Notes: generated by a model from the sequence alone, not told the origin. 50,269 nt of DNA from RECO01 sp050485385 (GCA_050485385.1 JBJHBG010000020.1:1-50269), one strand, 5' to 3'. Shown: positions 1 to 9,538, numbered from the stretch's first letter. Translations and numbers: made by a program.

Positions 1-504
1 TTCCGCCGCCGCCAGGGTGCCAGCCAAACGCGCGGCCGCGGCCGCCACAATTGGACCCACCACCTGCCGCTGAAGATGCGCTTTCCGCGCTCGCAGCTCT
101 ACATCAGCGCGCTGGTGCCGCTCGGCGTCGGCTTCTTCATCGGCCTCCTGGCGGCGATGATGGGCGTGGGCGGCGGCTTCGTCATGGTGCCGGCGATGAT
201 CTACGTCATCGGCATGCCGACCGCCGTCGTCATCGGCACGTCGCTCTTCCAGATCACCTTCGTCACCGCGATCACGACCTACCTCCACGCCGTCAACAAC
301 GGCACCGTCGACATCGTGCTCGCCGCCCTGCTCATCGTCGGCGGCGTCGTCGGCGCCCAATGGGGCTCGCGCATCGGCGCCCTCCTTCGAGGCGACCAAA
401 TCCGCGTCCTCCTCGCACTGCTAATCCTCGGCGTCGCCACCAAGCTGCTCACCGACCTCGTCATCGAGCCCGACGACCTCTACTCCATCGACCGACGGTT
501 CTGA
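1..504 (+). CDS. TauE/SafE family permease, C-terminal part (cut by window edge)
   Basis: The reading frame is open from base 1, and the stretch before the first ATG (position 76) already reads like family sequence (LPLKMRFPRSQLY), so the gene begins outside the window and ATG 76 is internal. About 168 residues are visible. They include the glycine-rich membrane motif GVGGGFVMVPAMIY typical of TauE/SafE (DUF81) proteins and at least four hydrophobic segments. Members are inner-membrane carriers for sulfite, organosulfonates or other organic anions; the substrate cannot be told here. It is convergent with the ABC importer to its right. A second, unrelated-in-detail TauE/SafE gene lies at 43005. 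Confidence 0.9.
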   Translation, partial: FRRRQGASQTRGRGRHNWTHHLPLKMRFPRSQLYISALVPLGVGFFIGLLAAMMGVGGGFVMVPAMIYVIGMPTAVVIGTSLFQITFVTAITTYLHAVNNGTVDIVLAALLIVGGVVGAQWGSRIGALLRGDQIRVLLALLILGVATKLLTDLVIEPDDLYSIDRRF

Positions 505-535
505 GCCCGGCACGACAGCCAGGAACGGGGGGTGT

Positions 536-551
536 AGGGGGCACGCCCCCT
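536..551. terminator. Hairpin between two convergent genes
   Basis: AGGGGG-CACG-CCCCCT forms a perfect 6-bp stem with a 4-nt loop, 32 bp after the TauE stop and 17 bp beyond the end of the leftward permease gene. There is no T-tract on either side, so termination efficiency is uncertain; the position between convergent genes is the main argument. Confidence 0.4.
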
Positions 552-568
552 GCATCTCTAGTTCCACC

Positions 569-1489
569 CTATCCGGCCGGGTGGAAGGGCTTGGCGAGGG
601 AGCCGGGGGCGGCGAGGCCGAGGCGGCCGGAGCGGCTGGAGATGATCGTCAGGACGACGATGGTGGCGAGGTAGGGCAGCATCGCCAGGACCTGGGCGGG
701 GACGTTGAACAGCGCCCCGCCCTGGGCGTGGAGCTGGAGGATCGAGACGCCGCCGAAGAGGTAGGCACCGACCAGGAGGCGCCAGGGGCGCCACGCGGCG
801 AAGACGACCAGGGCGAGGGCGATCCAGCCGCGGCCGGCGACCATCTGCTCGATCCACATCGGCGTGTAGGCGACCGAGAGATAGGCACCGCCGATGCCGG
901 CCATCGCCCCGCCGAAGGCGACCGCAGCGTAGCGGACGGCGACGACCGGATAGCCGATGGCGTGGGCCGAGTCCTGGTTCTCGCCAACGGCGCGGAGGAT
1001 GAGACCCGCACGGGTGCGGGCGAGGAACCAAGCGACGGCGGGAACCATCAAAAGGCCGAGATAGACCAGGGCGTCGTGGCCGAACAGGAGCGGGCCGAGG
1101 ACGGGGAGATCGGTCAGCCCCTCGACGTTCAGGCGGGGCAGACGCGGCAGGGGCGTGCCGACGAAGGGGCTGCCGACGAGGGCGGAGAGGCCGATGCCGA
1201 AGATGGTGAGTGCCAAGCCGGTCGCGACCTGATTGGCGAGGCAGGTGAGGGTGAGCAGGCCGAAGCCGAGCGCCATGACGGTGCCGCCCAAGGCACCCGC
1301 GGCGATGCCGAGCACGGCGCTGCCGGTGGTGACGGTGACGGCGAACGCGGTGACGGCGCCGATCAGCATCATCCCCTCGACGCCGAGGTTCAACACGCCC
1401 GACTTCTCCACCACCAGTTCGCCCAAGGCTGCGAACAGCAGCGGCGTGGCTGCCGTCATGACGGTGACGAGGATGGCGGTGGTGAGCAT
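569..1489 (-). CDS. ABC transporter permease, nucleoside/simple-sugar type (second permease)
   Basis: A 306-residue hydrophobic protein of the branched-chain/ribose permease superfamily, in the nucleoside importer group (YufQ/NupQ-like). The N-terminal motif KSGVLNLGVEGMMLIGA (about residues 29-45) and the cytoplasmic loop GENQDSAHAIGYPV are characteristic. It should form a heterodimeric membrane channel with the permease encoded just upstream. Its ATG overlaps the upstream stop by one base (TGATG), indicating translational coupling. It is the last gene of a leftward ATPase-permease-permease operon. The substrate (nucleoside, purine or sugar) is inferred from family only. Confidence 0.92.
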   Translation of the reverse strand: MLTTAILVTVMTAATPLLFAALGELVVEKSGVLNLGVEGMMLIGAVTAFAVTVTTGSAVLGIAAGALGGTVMALGFGLLTLTCLANQVATGLALTIFGIGLSALVGSPFVGTPLPRLPRLNVEGLTDLPVLGPLLFGHDALVYLGLLMVPAVAWFLARTRAGLILRAVGENQDSAHAIGYPVVAVRYAAVAFGGAMAGIGGAYLSVAYTPMWIEQMVAGRGWIALALVVFAAWRPWRLLVGAYLFGGVSILQLHAQGGALFNVPAQVLAMLPYLATIVVLTIISSRSGRLGLAAPGSLAKPFHPAG

Positions 1490-2559
1490 CAGGCGGGCAC
1501 CCTGCGCCAGACGAGGCGGTAGCGGACGAGTACGTCGACCGCGAGCAGGAAGAACAGCAGGAAGCCCTGGAAGACGCCGGTGACGGCGACCGGCATGCGC
1601 ATGGTGATCTGCAGGTTCTCGCCGCCGAGATAGGAGAGGGCGACGACGTGGGCCGCGAGCAGGATGCCCAGAGGGTGCAGGCGGCCGAGGAAGGCGACGA
1701 TGATGGCGGTGAAGCCGTAGCCCGGCGAGATGGTGGGCACGAGTTGGCCGCCGCCCGGCCCCGCCACCTCGATCAGCCCGGCGAGGCCCGCGAGCCCGCC
1801 CGAGACCAGGAAGGCGAGCCAGACGGTGCGCTCCGGCGCGAAGCCGGCGAAGCGCGCGGCGCGCGGCGCGAGGCCGGTCACCTCGAGCTGGAAGCCAACG
1901 ACGGTGCGGGCGAGCACCAGCCAGGCGACGGCGACGGCGACGAGGGCCATGGCGTAGCCGAGATGCAGCCGCGTGCGCTCGAGCAGGATGGGCAGCGTGC
2001 CCGATGGGGAGAAGAAGCGGGTCTCGGGGAAGTTGAAGGCGGCCGGGTTGCGCCAGGGGCCATAGACCAGCGCGCTGAGGGCGAGGAGCGCCACGTAGGT
2101 GAGCATCAGGCTCACCAGGATCTCGTTGACGCCGAAGCGCGTCTTGAGGAAGGCCGGGATGGCGGCATAGGCCATGCCGGCGGCGATGGCCGCGAGCATC
2201 ATCGCCGGCAGCAGCCAGAGGCCGGTCGTGTCGTAGAACACCATGGCGGCGAGACCGCCGCCGGCGATGGCGCCGATGGTGAGTTGGCCCTCGGCGCCGA
2301 TGTTCCACACCCCGGCGCGAAAGCCCATGGCGAGACCGAGCGCGATCAGGACGAGCGGCGTCGCCTTCACCGCGAGTTCGGCAAGGCCGTAGGTGCTGGT
2401 GAGCGGGGCGACGAAGAAGCCATGGAGGGCGCGGCCGGGATCGTGGCCCAGAGCCGCAAAGAGGATGCCGCCGGCAACGACGCTCGCCGCGACCGCGACC
2501 AGCGGCGTGGCGAGGCGCATGGCGGCCGAGGGCGCGCTACGCCGCTCGAGACGAAGCAT
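1489..2559 (-). CDS. ABC transporter permease, nucleoside/simple-sugar type (first permease)
   Basis: 356 residues, the longer partner permease (YufP/NupP-like). About eight to ten hydrophobic segments are visible, with the family motif FRAGVWNIGAEGQLTIGAI near residue 80 and the loop GLAPRAARFAGF. The chosen ATG (2559) lies 23 bp inside the end of the ATPase gene, so the two are probably translationally coupled. With the second permease it forms the transmembrane pore for the tandem ATPase. Length and order (ATPase, long permease, short permease) match BMP-type nucleoside importers. Confidence 0.92.
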   Translation of the reverse strand: MLRLERRSAPSAAMRLATPLVAVAASVVAGGILFAALGHDPGRALHGFFVAPLTSTYGLAELAVKATPLVLIALGLAMGFRAGVWNIGAEGQLTIGAIAGGGLAAMVFYDTTGLWLLPAMMLAAIAAGMAYAAIPAFLKTRFGVNEILVSLMLTYVALLALSALVYGPWRNPAAFNFPETRFFSPSGTLPILLERTRLHLGYAMALVAVAVAWLVLARTVVGFQLEVTGLAPRAARFAGFAPERTVWLAFLVSGGLAGLAGLIEVAGPGGGQLVPTISPGYGFTAIIVAFLGRLHPLGILLAAHVVALSYLGGENLQITMRMPVAVTGVFQGFLLFFLLAVDVLVRYRLVWRRVPA

Positions 2560-4081
2560 CGCTGCCCTCTCCGTGGACGCCGCCCATGAGCAGGCCGACC
2601 GTCTCCGCGTCCAGTTCGGCCACCGGGCGCGGCGCCGCGAGCCGGCCGCCGTCGAGCACGGCGATGCGGTCGGCGACCAGGAACAGTTCGTCCAGGTCCT
2701 GCGAGACGACGACCAGGGCCGCCCCTTCGTCGGCGAGGTCGAACAGCGCTTGGTGGATCGCCGCCGCAGCACCCGCATCGACGCCCCAGGTGGGCTGGGC
2801 GCAGACCACCACCTTCGGGGCCTGCATCAGCTCGCGGCCGATCAGGAACTTCTGGAGGTTGCCGCCGGAGAGCGAGCGCGCCGCCGCCGCCGGCCCGGTG
2901 GTGGCGACGCCGAAGCGCTCGACCACCTCGCTCGCGTAGCGCCGGGCGACGCTGCGGTCGAGAAACCCCAGGGCCTGCATCGCCTGGGCGCGCAGGCCCG
3001 AGAGCAGGGTGTTGTCGGTGAGCGAGAGATCGCCGACCGAGCCGTGGCCCAGGCGCTCCTCCGGCACGTAGACGAGCCCGCGGGCACGACGGCCCCGGAC
3101 GTCGACCTGGCCCACTTGCTCGCCGTCGAGACGGATCGCGGGCGCGGCACTCGGAGCCTCGCCACCGAGGGCCGCCAGCAATTCGCCCTGGCCGTTGCCG
3201 GCGACGCCGGCGATGCCGAGGATCTCGCCGCCCCTGACGGCGAAGCCGATGTCGTGCAGGGCACTCTCGCCCGGCTCGGAGGCGGCGGCGCTCAAGCCCG
3301 CGACGGCGAGCCGGATGGGGCCGGTGGCCGCGCGCTCGCGATGACGCGGCGGGCGGATGTCGCGGCCGACCATGGCGGCCCCCAGGCTCGCGGCCGTCTC
3401 CAGGCGGGGATCGAGCCGCGCTACCACCTTGCCGCGGCGCAGGATGGTCGCGGTGTCGCAGAGGGCTTTGATCTCGTCGAGCTTGTGGCTGATGTAGAGG
3501 ATGGACAAACCCTCGGCCCGCAGCTGGCGCAAGGTGTCGAACAGGCGGTCGACCTCCTGCGGCGTGAGCACCGAGGTCGGCTCGTCCATGACCAGGAGCT
3601 TCGGCGCCTGCAACAGCGCCCGGACGATCTCGATGCGCTGCCGCTCGCCGACCGACAGCCGGTACACTTGGCGCCTCGGGTCGAGCGGCAGGCCGTAGGT
3701 CGCGGCGACCTCCTCGATCCGCCGGGCGAGCCGGTCGAGTCCCTGGCCCGCCGGCAGACCGAGGGCCACGTTCTCGACGACGGTGAGGGCCTCGAACAAC
3801 GAGAAGTGCTGGAAGACCATGGCGATGCCGAGGTCGCGCGCGGCCTTGGGGCTCGCGATGTCGACCGTCCGGCCCTGCCAGCGGATGGTGCCCGCATCGG
3901 CTTGGACGAGCCCGTAGAGCACCTTCACCAGCGTCGACTTGCCGGCGCCGTTCTCGCCGAGCAGGGCGTGGATCTCGCCCGGCCGGACGACGAGGTCGAC
4001 CGCGTCGTTGGCGAGCGTGCCCGGAAAGCGCTTGGTAATGCCCTGGAGTTCCAGGCGCGGTGGCTCGGCGATGGCGGTCAC
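2537..4081 (-). CDS. ABC transporter ATP-binding protein, tandem-domain nucleoside/sugar importer type
   Basis: 514 residues with two ABC cassettes. The first has Walker A GENGAGKST (about 42-50), signature LSVGERQRIEI and Walker B LLVMDEPTS. The second has the degenerate Walker A GVAGNGQGE and signature LSGGNLQKF, as is normal in the ribose/nucleoside (RbsA/YufO) subfamily, where only one site is fully catalytic. I chose GTG 4081 because GGAG sits 9 nt upstream; a TTG at 4138 would add 19 poorly conserved residues and has no ribosome binding site. It powers the two downstream permeases. No BMP-family binding lipoprotein is encoded nearby. Confidence 0.93.
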   Translation of the reverse strand: MTAIAEPPRLELQGITKRFPGTLANDAVDLVVRPGEIHALLGENGAGKSTLVKVLYGLVQADAGTIRWQGRTVDIASPKAARDLGIAMVFQHFSLFEALTVVENVALGLPAGQGLDRLARRIEEVAATYGLPLDPRRQVYRLSVGERQRIEIVRALLQAPKLLVMDEPTSVLTPQEVDRLFDTLRQLRAEGLSILYISHKLDEIKALCDTATILRRGKVVARLDPRLETAASLGAAMVGRDIRPPRHRERAATGPIRLAVAGLSAAASEPGESALHDIGFAVRGGEILGIAGVAGNGQGELLAALGGEAPSAAPAIRLDGEQVGQVDVRGRRARGLVYVPEERLGHGSVGDLSLTDNTLLSGLRAQAMQALGFLDRSVARRYASEVVERFGVATTGPAAAARSLSGGNLQKFLIGRELMQAPKVVVCAQPTWGVDAGAAAAIHQALFDLADEGAALVVVSQDLDELFLVADRIAVLDGGRLAAPRPVAELDAETVGLLMGGVHGEGSDASSRAA

Positions 4082-4153
4082 GGGCGCGGGCTCCAGCGGT
4101 CGTCCGTCCGTTGAAGCAGCCTCGGCGCGGTGCGGCAAGACGGCGGCGCGGGC

Positions 4154-6490
4154 TCAGCTGGCGGCGACGCCGCTCCGCGGGTCGGGCGGCGGCGCCGACG
4201 CCGGCGCCCCCGGCACCTGGACCATGTGCAGGGTCCGCTGCGGGAACGGGATTTCGATGCCGAGCGCATCGAAACGCTGCTTGAGCCGCCGGTTGAACTC
4301 CCGCCCCACCGTCCACTGCTGGAGGGGTCGGGTCTTGATGCGGGCCCGGATCACCACCGCACTGTCGGCAAAGCGGTCGACCCCCGCAACGTCGAGCGGC
4401 TCCAGGATGAGGCGGCGATAGGGCCGCTCGCGCTGCAACTCGGCGCCGATCTCGCGCATCACCGCGATCACCCGGTCGGTGTCCTCCTTGTAGCCCACGC
4501 CGACGTCGAAGACGTAGTAGGAGAACTCCTTGGTGAAGTTGGAGATGGTGTCGATCGAGCTGTAGGGGATGGTGTGGACCTGACCGTCGTAGGACCGCAG
4601 CCGCACCGTCCGGAGCGAGACGGCCTCGACCACGCCCGCCTTGCCGCCCAGCTCGGCGACGTCGCCAACCGAGACGGTGTCCTCGATGAGGATGAAGAAC
4701 CCGGTGATGACGTCGCGCACGAGCTGTTGCGCGCCGAAGCCGATGGCGAGACCGATGACACCGGCACCGGCGAGCAGGGGGGCCAGGTTGACGCCGAGTT
4801 CGCTCAAGACCGTCAGCCCGGCCGTGATCCAGATCAGCACGAACAGGAGGTTGCGCGAAATCGTCAGGAGCGTGCGCGAGCGGTTCGACCGGATGGGGCG
4901 GCCGAGCGTGTCCTTCTCGTCGACGAAGCCGCGGATGACCGAACCGACCAGCTTCCAGACGACGAACGAGCCGAGCAGGGTCATGCCGATCGTCGTCAGG
5001 GCGTTGCGCAGATCGCGCCCCGCCTCGCTCATCAAGTGACCGATCAGGCCGACGCCCCAAACCTGCAGGATCAGCGTGAGCGCCATTACGGTCGTCAACA
5101 GGCGCCAGAAGAACGTCATCGGCGACTGCGCGACGGCGGCCAGGGTCTCGTTCAGATCCTGCTCCTCGCCGTCCTCGGCGCGGCTGACGGTGGGCGCATC
5201 GCCGTCCTGTCCGAGCCAGACGTGGATCAGGCGGCTGGCGATCAGGATGCCGATGGTGACCAGCATGGCGCGGAGGAGGAAGAGCGGCCCGCCCGGCACG
5301 TCCATGGCCCACGAGCCGTAGATCGCGAGGCCGAACAGGATCGCCCCCCAATGCCAGATGCCGGCCACCTTGTCCCACGGCAGGAAGCGGCCGAGCAGGC
5401 CGGCCGTGCCCGTCGTCGCCAGCACCTCGAAGCCGTGCGTGCCCTCGCTGCGGAAGCGGAACACCAGCCGCACGTAGAGCAGGAAGGTGGCAAGGAACAG
5501 GACGTGCAGGAGAAAGGCGTGCAGCGTCCACGGCAAGCCCAGCGCACGCGCCGCCTCCAGGCCGAAATAGCCGTAGCCGCCCACCGCGACGACGCGGATC
5601 AGGCCCCGCTGCAGGGCGGCCCCGGTGTCGGCTTCCAGCGGCAACAACCGCATGTGCGGGTTCTTGTAGTTGAGGATGGCGCGGATCGTGGCGGTGAGGG
5701 CCGTGACGAAGGCGAGGCCCTGGACCAGGGCGATGGCCACGGCCCGGGTGAAGGGCCCGAGCTCCAACGCCGCACCGACGGCGATCGCGGTGCCCGCGAA
5801 GATCGCCACCGGCACCAGCCGCAGCGCCACGTGCAAGGCGATACCGACGATCAGGTGGAACGGCGTCGGCGGCTGATAGGTCTGAAAGACGCGCCGGGCG
5901 GGGCGCAGCAGCCGGAGGACGACGAGGCTGACGACCACGCTGATGCCGAGCACGAGGCCGATGTCGGTGAGGGTGCGGCTCCAGAACTCCCGGCGCAGGG
6001 GCCGCGTGTACTGCTCGGTGAGCCAAGCGCCGAACTCGCCGACGTTGTCGAGCGAACTCACGACGCCGTCGAAGGTATCGAGCAGGTGATCGGCGCGCCG
6101 GTCGATCTGTCCGCGCAGCCATTCCATCGGCCCTTCGAACATGCCGGTGGTCGGCGACGGCGGCGCTTCGGTTGCGGTCAGCGTGCGCAGCGTGTCGAGC
6201 ACCTGCTGGCGGCGCGTCTCGTCCTCCAGCACCTCGATGACGCGCTCGACGGTGGCGACGTCCAGTCCGGGCGGCAGCGCCTCGACGGCGGGCGTGTCGC
6301 TCTCCACCGCCGCCTCGGTCGACGCCTCGACCGGTACGGCCGGTGGGACTGCCGCCGCCGGCGCGCCGTTGCTCGCCGCCGGCCGCGTTCGGTCGATCGC
6401 AGCGTCGTTCGCCGGCTGGCCCAACGCCGCGGCGACGGGCAGACTCGCGATCACCAGTGCGGCGGCAAGGCCGCGCCACGCGGCAGCCAT
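4154..6490 (-). CDS. Large mechanosensitive ion channel, MscS family
   Basis: 778 residues: signal peptide (about 1-24, ending AAALGQ), a periplasmic alanine-rich/helical segment to about 190, roughly ten membrane segments, then the MscS pore helix and beta domain near 545-690. The pore region shows GVIGLAIGFGAQQLVRDVITGF in pieces and the beta domain shows SVGDVAELGGKAGVVEAVSL, both strong MscS hallmarks. The architecture resembles the large YbiO/YjeP-type channels that release solutes on hypo-osmotic shock. ATG 6490 is preferred over TTG 6505 because GGAA lies 7 nt upstream and it starts directly with the signal peptide. It is followed 72 bp later by the ABC importer operon. Confidence 0.93.
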   Translation of the reverse strand: MAAAWRGLAAALVIASLPVAAALGQPANDAAIDRTRPAASNGAPAAAVPPAVPVEASTEAAVESDTPAVEALPPGLDVATVERVIEVLEDETRRQQVLDTLRTLTATEAPPSPTTGMFEGPMEWLRGQIDRRADHLLDTFDGVVSSLDNVGEFGAWLTEQYTRPLRREFWSRTLTDIGLVLGISVVVSLVVLRLLRPARRVFQTYQPPTPFHLIVGIALHVALRLVPVAIFAGTAIAVGAALELGPFTRAVAIALVQGLAFVTALTATIRAILNYKNPHMRLLPLEADTGAALQRGLIRVVAVGGYGYFGLEAARALGLPWTLHAFLLHVLFLATFLLYVRLVFRFRSEGTHGFEVLATTGTAGLLGRFLPWDKVAGIWHWGAILFGLAIYGSWAMDVPGGPLFLLRAMLVTIGILIASRLIHVWLGQDGDAPTVSRAEDGEEQDLNETLAAVAQSPMTFFWRLLTTVMALTLILQVWGVGLIGHLMSEAGRDLRNALTTIGMTLLGSFVVWKLVGSVIRGFVDEKDTLGRPIRSNRSRTLLTISRNLLFVLIWITAGLTVLSELGVNLAPLLAGAGVIGLAIGFGAQQLVRDVITGFFILIEDTVSVGDVAELGGKAGVVEAVSLRTVRLRSYDGQVHTIPYSSIDTISNFTKEFSYYVFDVGVGYKEDTDRVIAVMREIGAELQRERPYRRLILEPLDVAGVDRFADSAVVIRARIKTRPLQQWTVGREFNRRLKQRFDALGIEIPFPQRTLHMVQVPGAPASAPPPDPRSGVAAS

Positions 6491-6512
6491 GGACGTTCCG
6501 ATCAAGGCTACG

Positions 6513-6803
6513 CTACGCCACGCCGTCGACGATCACGAGCCGCCCGGTCGAGGCAGCCTGCCGCAGGGGCAGCACCGCCCGATAGGCAGCGGAGTGGTAG
6601 AACGCGGTGGCGGCTTCACGGTCGGCAAAGGCGATGACCACCGTGCGTGCGCCAGGCCACTCGCCTTCCAGCACCGTCTGCGTGCCGCCACGGACGAGAA
6701 AGCGCCCCCCGTGCGCCTCGACGATGGCAAGGACCTGCTCGCGATAGCGCGCATAGGTCTCCCCATCGTGCACGTCCACCAGGGCGACGACGTAGGCGGC
6801 CAT
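6513..6803 (-). CDS. DUF1330 family protein
   Basis: A 96-residue protein with the ferredoxin-like (dimeric alpha/beta barrel) DUF1330 pattern: an N-terminal strand AAYVVALVDVHD, the motif GGRFLVRGG near residue 35, VVIAFADREAATAFYHSAAY in the middle and a final strand RLVIVDGV. No reaction is established for the family. The start ATG overlaps the secA stop by one base (TGATG), so it is translated from the secA transcript. Twenty-two bp separate it from the MscS-type gene. Confidence 0.9.
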   Translation of the reverse strand: MAAYVVALVDVHDGETYARYREQVLAIVEAHGGRFLVRGGTQTVLEGEWPGARTVVIAFADREAATAFYHSAAYRAVLPLRQAASTGRLVIVDGVA

Positions 6804-9445
6804 CAGGCGAGGCGCCCGTGACACTGCTTGAACTTCTTGCCGGAGCCGCAGGGACAGGGCGCGTTGCGCGGCACCTTGCCCCAGTCGCCCGCCGTCGACG
6901 ATGCCGCGGCGGGTGCCGTCCCGGCTTCGGCCATCGCCGGCTGCCGCGCCTCTACCGGTGCCGGAGCCGGCGCCGGCTCGGGCTGACGCACGTCCATGTG
7001 GGCCAGCACCTGCGTCGTCGTCTTGCGCAGGTTGACCAGCATCGCTTCGAACAGCCCGAAGGCCTCGCGCTTGTACTCGTTCAGCGGGTCGCGCTGGCCG
7101 AAGCCGCGCAGATGGATGCCCTGGCGCAGATGGTCGAGCTGGAGCAGATGCTCCTTCCAGAGATGGTCGAGGATCTGCAGGAGCAGGCTCTTCTGCGCCG
7201 CCCGCATCACCTCGGGGCCGAGGTCGACCGCACGCTGCGCCATGTAGCGGTCGGAGGCGTCGAGGATGCGCTCCTTCAGTTCCTCGTCGGCGATGCCCTC
7301 CTCCGCCGCCCACTCGGCGATCGGCAGGTCGAGACCGAGTACGGTCTTGCACTCCTGCTGCAAGGTCTCGATGTCCCACTCCTCGGCATAGGCCTTCGCC
7401 GGGATGCACTTCGCCACCATGTCCTCGATGACCTGATGGCGCATGTCCTTGACGTCGTCCGCCACGTCGTCGGCGTCGAGCAACTCCAGCCGCTGCTCGT
7501 AGACGACCTTGCGCTGGTCGTTCATCACGTCGTCGAACTTCAACAGGTTCTTGCGGATCTCGAAGTTGCGCGCCTCGACCTTTTTCTGCGCCTTCTCGAG
7601 CGCCTTGTTGATCCAGGGATGGACGATGGCCTCGCCTTCCTGGAGGCCGAGCTTGGTCAACAGCCCGTCCATACGATCCGAGCCGAAGATGCGCATGAGG
7701 TCGTCGTCGAGGGCGAGGAAGAACTTGGATCGGCCGGGGTCGCCCTGGCGGCCGGAGCGGCCGCGGAGCTGGTTGTCGATGCGCCGGCTCTCGTGCCGCT
7801 CGGTGCCGATGACGTAGAGCCCGCCGGCGGCGATCACCTTCTCGTGGTCGACCGCGATCTCGGCGCGGATCGCGTCGGCCTGGGCCGCATCGGGCTCGTC
7901 GCCCAGTTCCTGCTGGATGTGCATGTCGGCGTTACCGCCGAGCTGGATGTCGGTACCGCGGCCGGCCATGTTGGTGGCGATGGTGACGGCGCCGGGCCGC
8001 CCCGCCTGAGCGACGATGAACGCCTCCTGCTCGTGGTAGCGCGCGTTCAACACGTTGTGCGGCACCTTCGCTTTCTTCAGCATCTCCGAGAGGCGTTCGG
8101 ACTTTTCGATGCTGACCGTGCCGACCAGCACCGGCTGGCCCTTCTCCTGCGCCGCCTTGATGTCGGCGACGATGGCGTCGGCCTTCTCGCGCTGCGTGCG
8201 ATAGACCTCGTCGTCCTCGTCCTTCCTGACCATGGCCCGGTGGGTCGGGATCTCGACCACGTCGAGCTTGTAGATCTCGGAGAACTCGGCCGCTTCGGTC
8301 ATCGCCGTGCCGGTCATGCCGGCAAGCTTCGGGTAGAGGCGGAAGTAGTTCTGGAAGGTGACCGAGGCGAGCGTCTGGTTCTCCGGCTGGATCTCGACGT
8401 TCTCCTTGGCCTCCAGGGCTTGGTGCAGGCCGTCGGAATAGCGCCGCCCTTCCATCATGCGGCCGGTGAACTCGTCCACGATGATCACCTTGCCGCCGCG
8501 CACGAGGTAGTCGACGTCGCGGGTGAAGAGCTTGTGCGCCCTGAGTGCCTGCTGGACGTGATGGACGAGCGTGACGTTCTCGATGTCGTAGAGGTCGTCA
8601 CTTTTCAGGAGGCCGACCTCGCGCAGCGCCATCTCGACCTTCTCGCCGCCCTGCTCGGTAAGCGAGACCGCCTTTTGCTTCTCGTCGATCTCGTAGTCCT
8701 CGGGCTCCAGCTTGGGAATGAAGGTGTCCGCCAGCTTGTAGAGGTCGGACGAGCTGTCGGCCGGGCCCGAAATGATCAACGGCGTGCGGGCCTCGTCGAC
8801 CAGGATCGAATCGACCTCGTCGACGATGGCGAAGTTGAAGGGCCGCTGCACCATCCGCGCACGGCTCAGTTTCATGTTGTCGCGCAGATAGTCGAAGCCG
8901 AGTTCGTTGTTGGTGCTGTACGTGACGTCGCAGGCATAGGCTTGGCGCCGCGCCTCGTCGTCCATGCCCGGGACGATGCAGCCGACGGTGAGGCCGAGGA
9001 ACTGGTAGATCTCACCCATCCAGGCGGAATCGCGCCGAGCCAGATAGTCGTTGACGGTGACCAAGTGCACGCCCTTGCCCTCGAGCGCGTTGAGATAAGT
9101 GGCGAGCGTCGAGACCAGCGTCTTGCCCTCGCCGGTCTTCATCTCCGCGATCTTGCCCTGGTGCAGCACCATGCCACCGATGAGCTGCACGTCGTAGTGG
9201 CGCTGACCGAGCGTCCGCTTGGCCACCTCGCGCACCACGGCGAAGGCGTCGACCAGAATGTCGTCGAGGGTTTCGTCGGCGCGCAGGCGGTCGCGCAGCA
9301 CCTCCGTCTGGGCGCGCAATGCGTCGTCGTCGAGCGCTGCCAACGCCGCCTCGCGAGCGTTGATCTGCTCGACGGTCTTGCGGAATCCGGTGATGATCCG
9401 GTCGTTGGCGGACCCGAAGAGCCGCTTGGCGAGCGCGCCGAACAT
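6803..9445 (-). CDS. secA: SecA, preprotein translocase ATPase
   Basis: 880 residues, full length. SecA pushes unfolded preproteins through SecYEG at the cytoplasmic membrane using ATP. Walker A MKTGEGKT lies at about 101-108, the DEAD-like box IVDEVDSILVDEARTPLIIS near 208, ATNMAGRGTDIQLGG in the second nucleotide-binding fold, and RRIDNQLRGRSGRQGDPG in the motor core. The last 20 residues hold the zinc SEC-C motif CxCx8CH (C864, C866, C875, H876), used for SecB and lipid contact. An AGAGGAA ribosome binding site precedes the ATG, and a promoter candidate lies 66-93 bp upstream. Confidence 0.99.
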   Translation of the reverse strand: MFGALAKRLFGSANDRIITGFRKTVEQINAREAALAALDDDALRAQTEVLRDRLRADETLDDILVDAFAVVREVAKRTLGQRHYDVQLIGGMVLHQGKIAEMKTGEGKTLVSTLATYLNALEGKGVHLVTVNDYLARRDSAWMGEIYQFLGLTVGCIVPGMDDEARRQAYACDVTYSTNNELGFDYLRDNMKLSRARMVQRPFNFAIVDEVDSILVDEARTPLIISGPADSSSDLYKLADTFIPKLEPEDYEIDEKQKAVSLTEQGGEKVEMALREVGLLKSDDLYDIENVTLVHHVQQALRAHKLFTRDVDYLVRGGKVIIVDEFTGRMMEGRRYSDGLHQALEAKENVEIQPENQTLASVTFQNYFRLYPKLAGMTGTAMTEAAEFSEIYKLDVVEIPTHRAMVRKDEDDEVYRTQREKADAIVADIKAAQEKGQPVLVGTVSIEKSERLSEMLKKAKVPHNVLNARYHEQEAFIVAQAGRPGAVTIATNMAGRGTDIQLGGNADMHIQQELGDEPDAAQADAIRAEIAVDHEKVIAAGGLYVIGTERHESRRIDNQLRGRSGRQGDPGRSKFFLALDDDLMRIFGSDRMDGLLTKLGLQEGEAIVHPWINKALEKAQKKVEARNFEIRKNLLKFDDVMNDQRKVVYEQRLELLDADDVADDVKDMRHQVIEDMVAKCIPAKAYAEEWDIETLQQECKTVLGLDLPIAEWAAEEGIADEELKERILDASDRYMAQRAVDLGPEVMRAAQKSLLLQILDHLWKEHLLQLDHLRQGIHLRGFGQRDPLNEYKREAFGLFEAMLVNLRKTTTQVLAHMDVRQPEPAPAPAPVEARQPAMAEAGTAPAAASSTAGDWGKVPRNAPCPCGSGKKFKQCHGRLA

Positions 9446-9510
9446 GATCTGCTTCCTCTTTTCGGGGTGCTACGCCCCGGCTTACGAACCGACCGACGGG
9501 AGCACGCCGG

Positions 9511-9538
9511 ATCTAAGGAGAGCCCGGCGCAGTGTCAA
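9511..9538 (-). promoter_or_regulatory. Candidate housekeeping promoter of secA
   Basis: On the minus strand a perfect -35 TTGACA (9538-9533) is followed after 16 bp by TTAGAT (9516-9511) as a weak -10. Transcription would start near 9504, giving a leader of about 60 nt before the secA ATG. Confidence 0.5.

Noticed and set aside
4082..4138. TTG 4138 as start of the nucleoside ABC ATPase
   Set aside because: No ribosome binding site and no conserved residues before GTG 4081, which has GGAG 9 nt upstream.
2367..6479. A 1370-codon open frame on the minus strand crossing the ABC and MscS genes
   Set aside because: It is out of frame with clear gene families, is rich in arginine, glycine and proline, and arises from the high G+C third positions.
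4130..6637. An 835-codon plus-strand frame opposite the MscS-type channel
   Set aside because: Antisense shadow with low-complexity, charged sequence and no domain.
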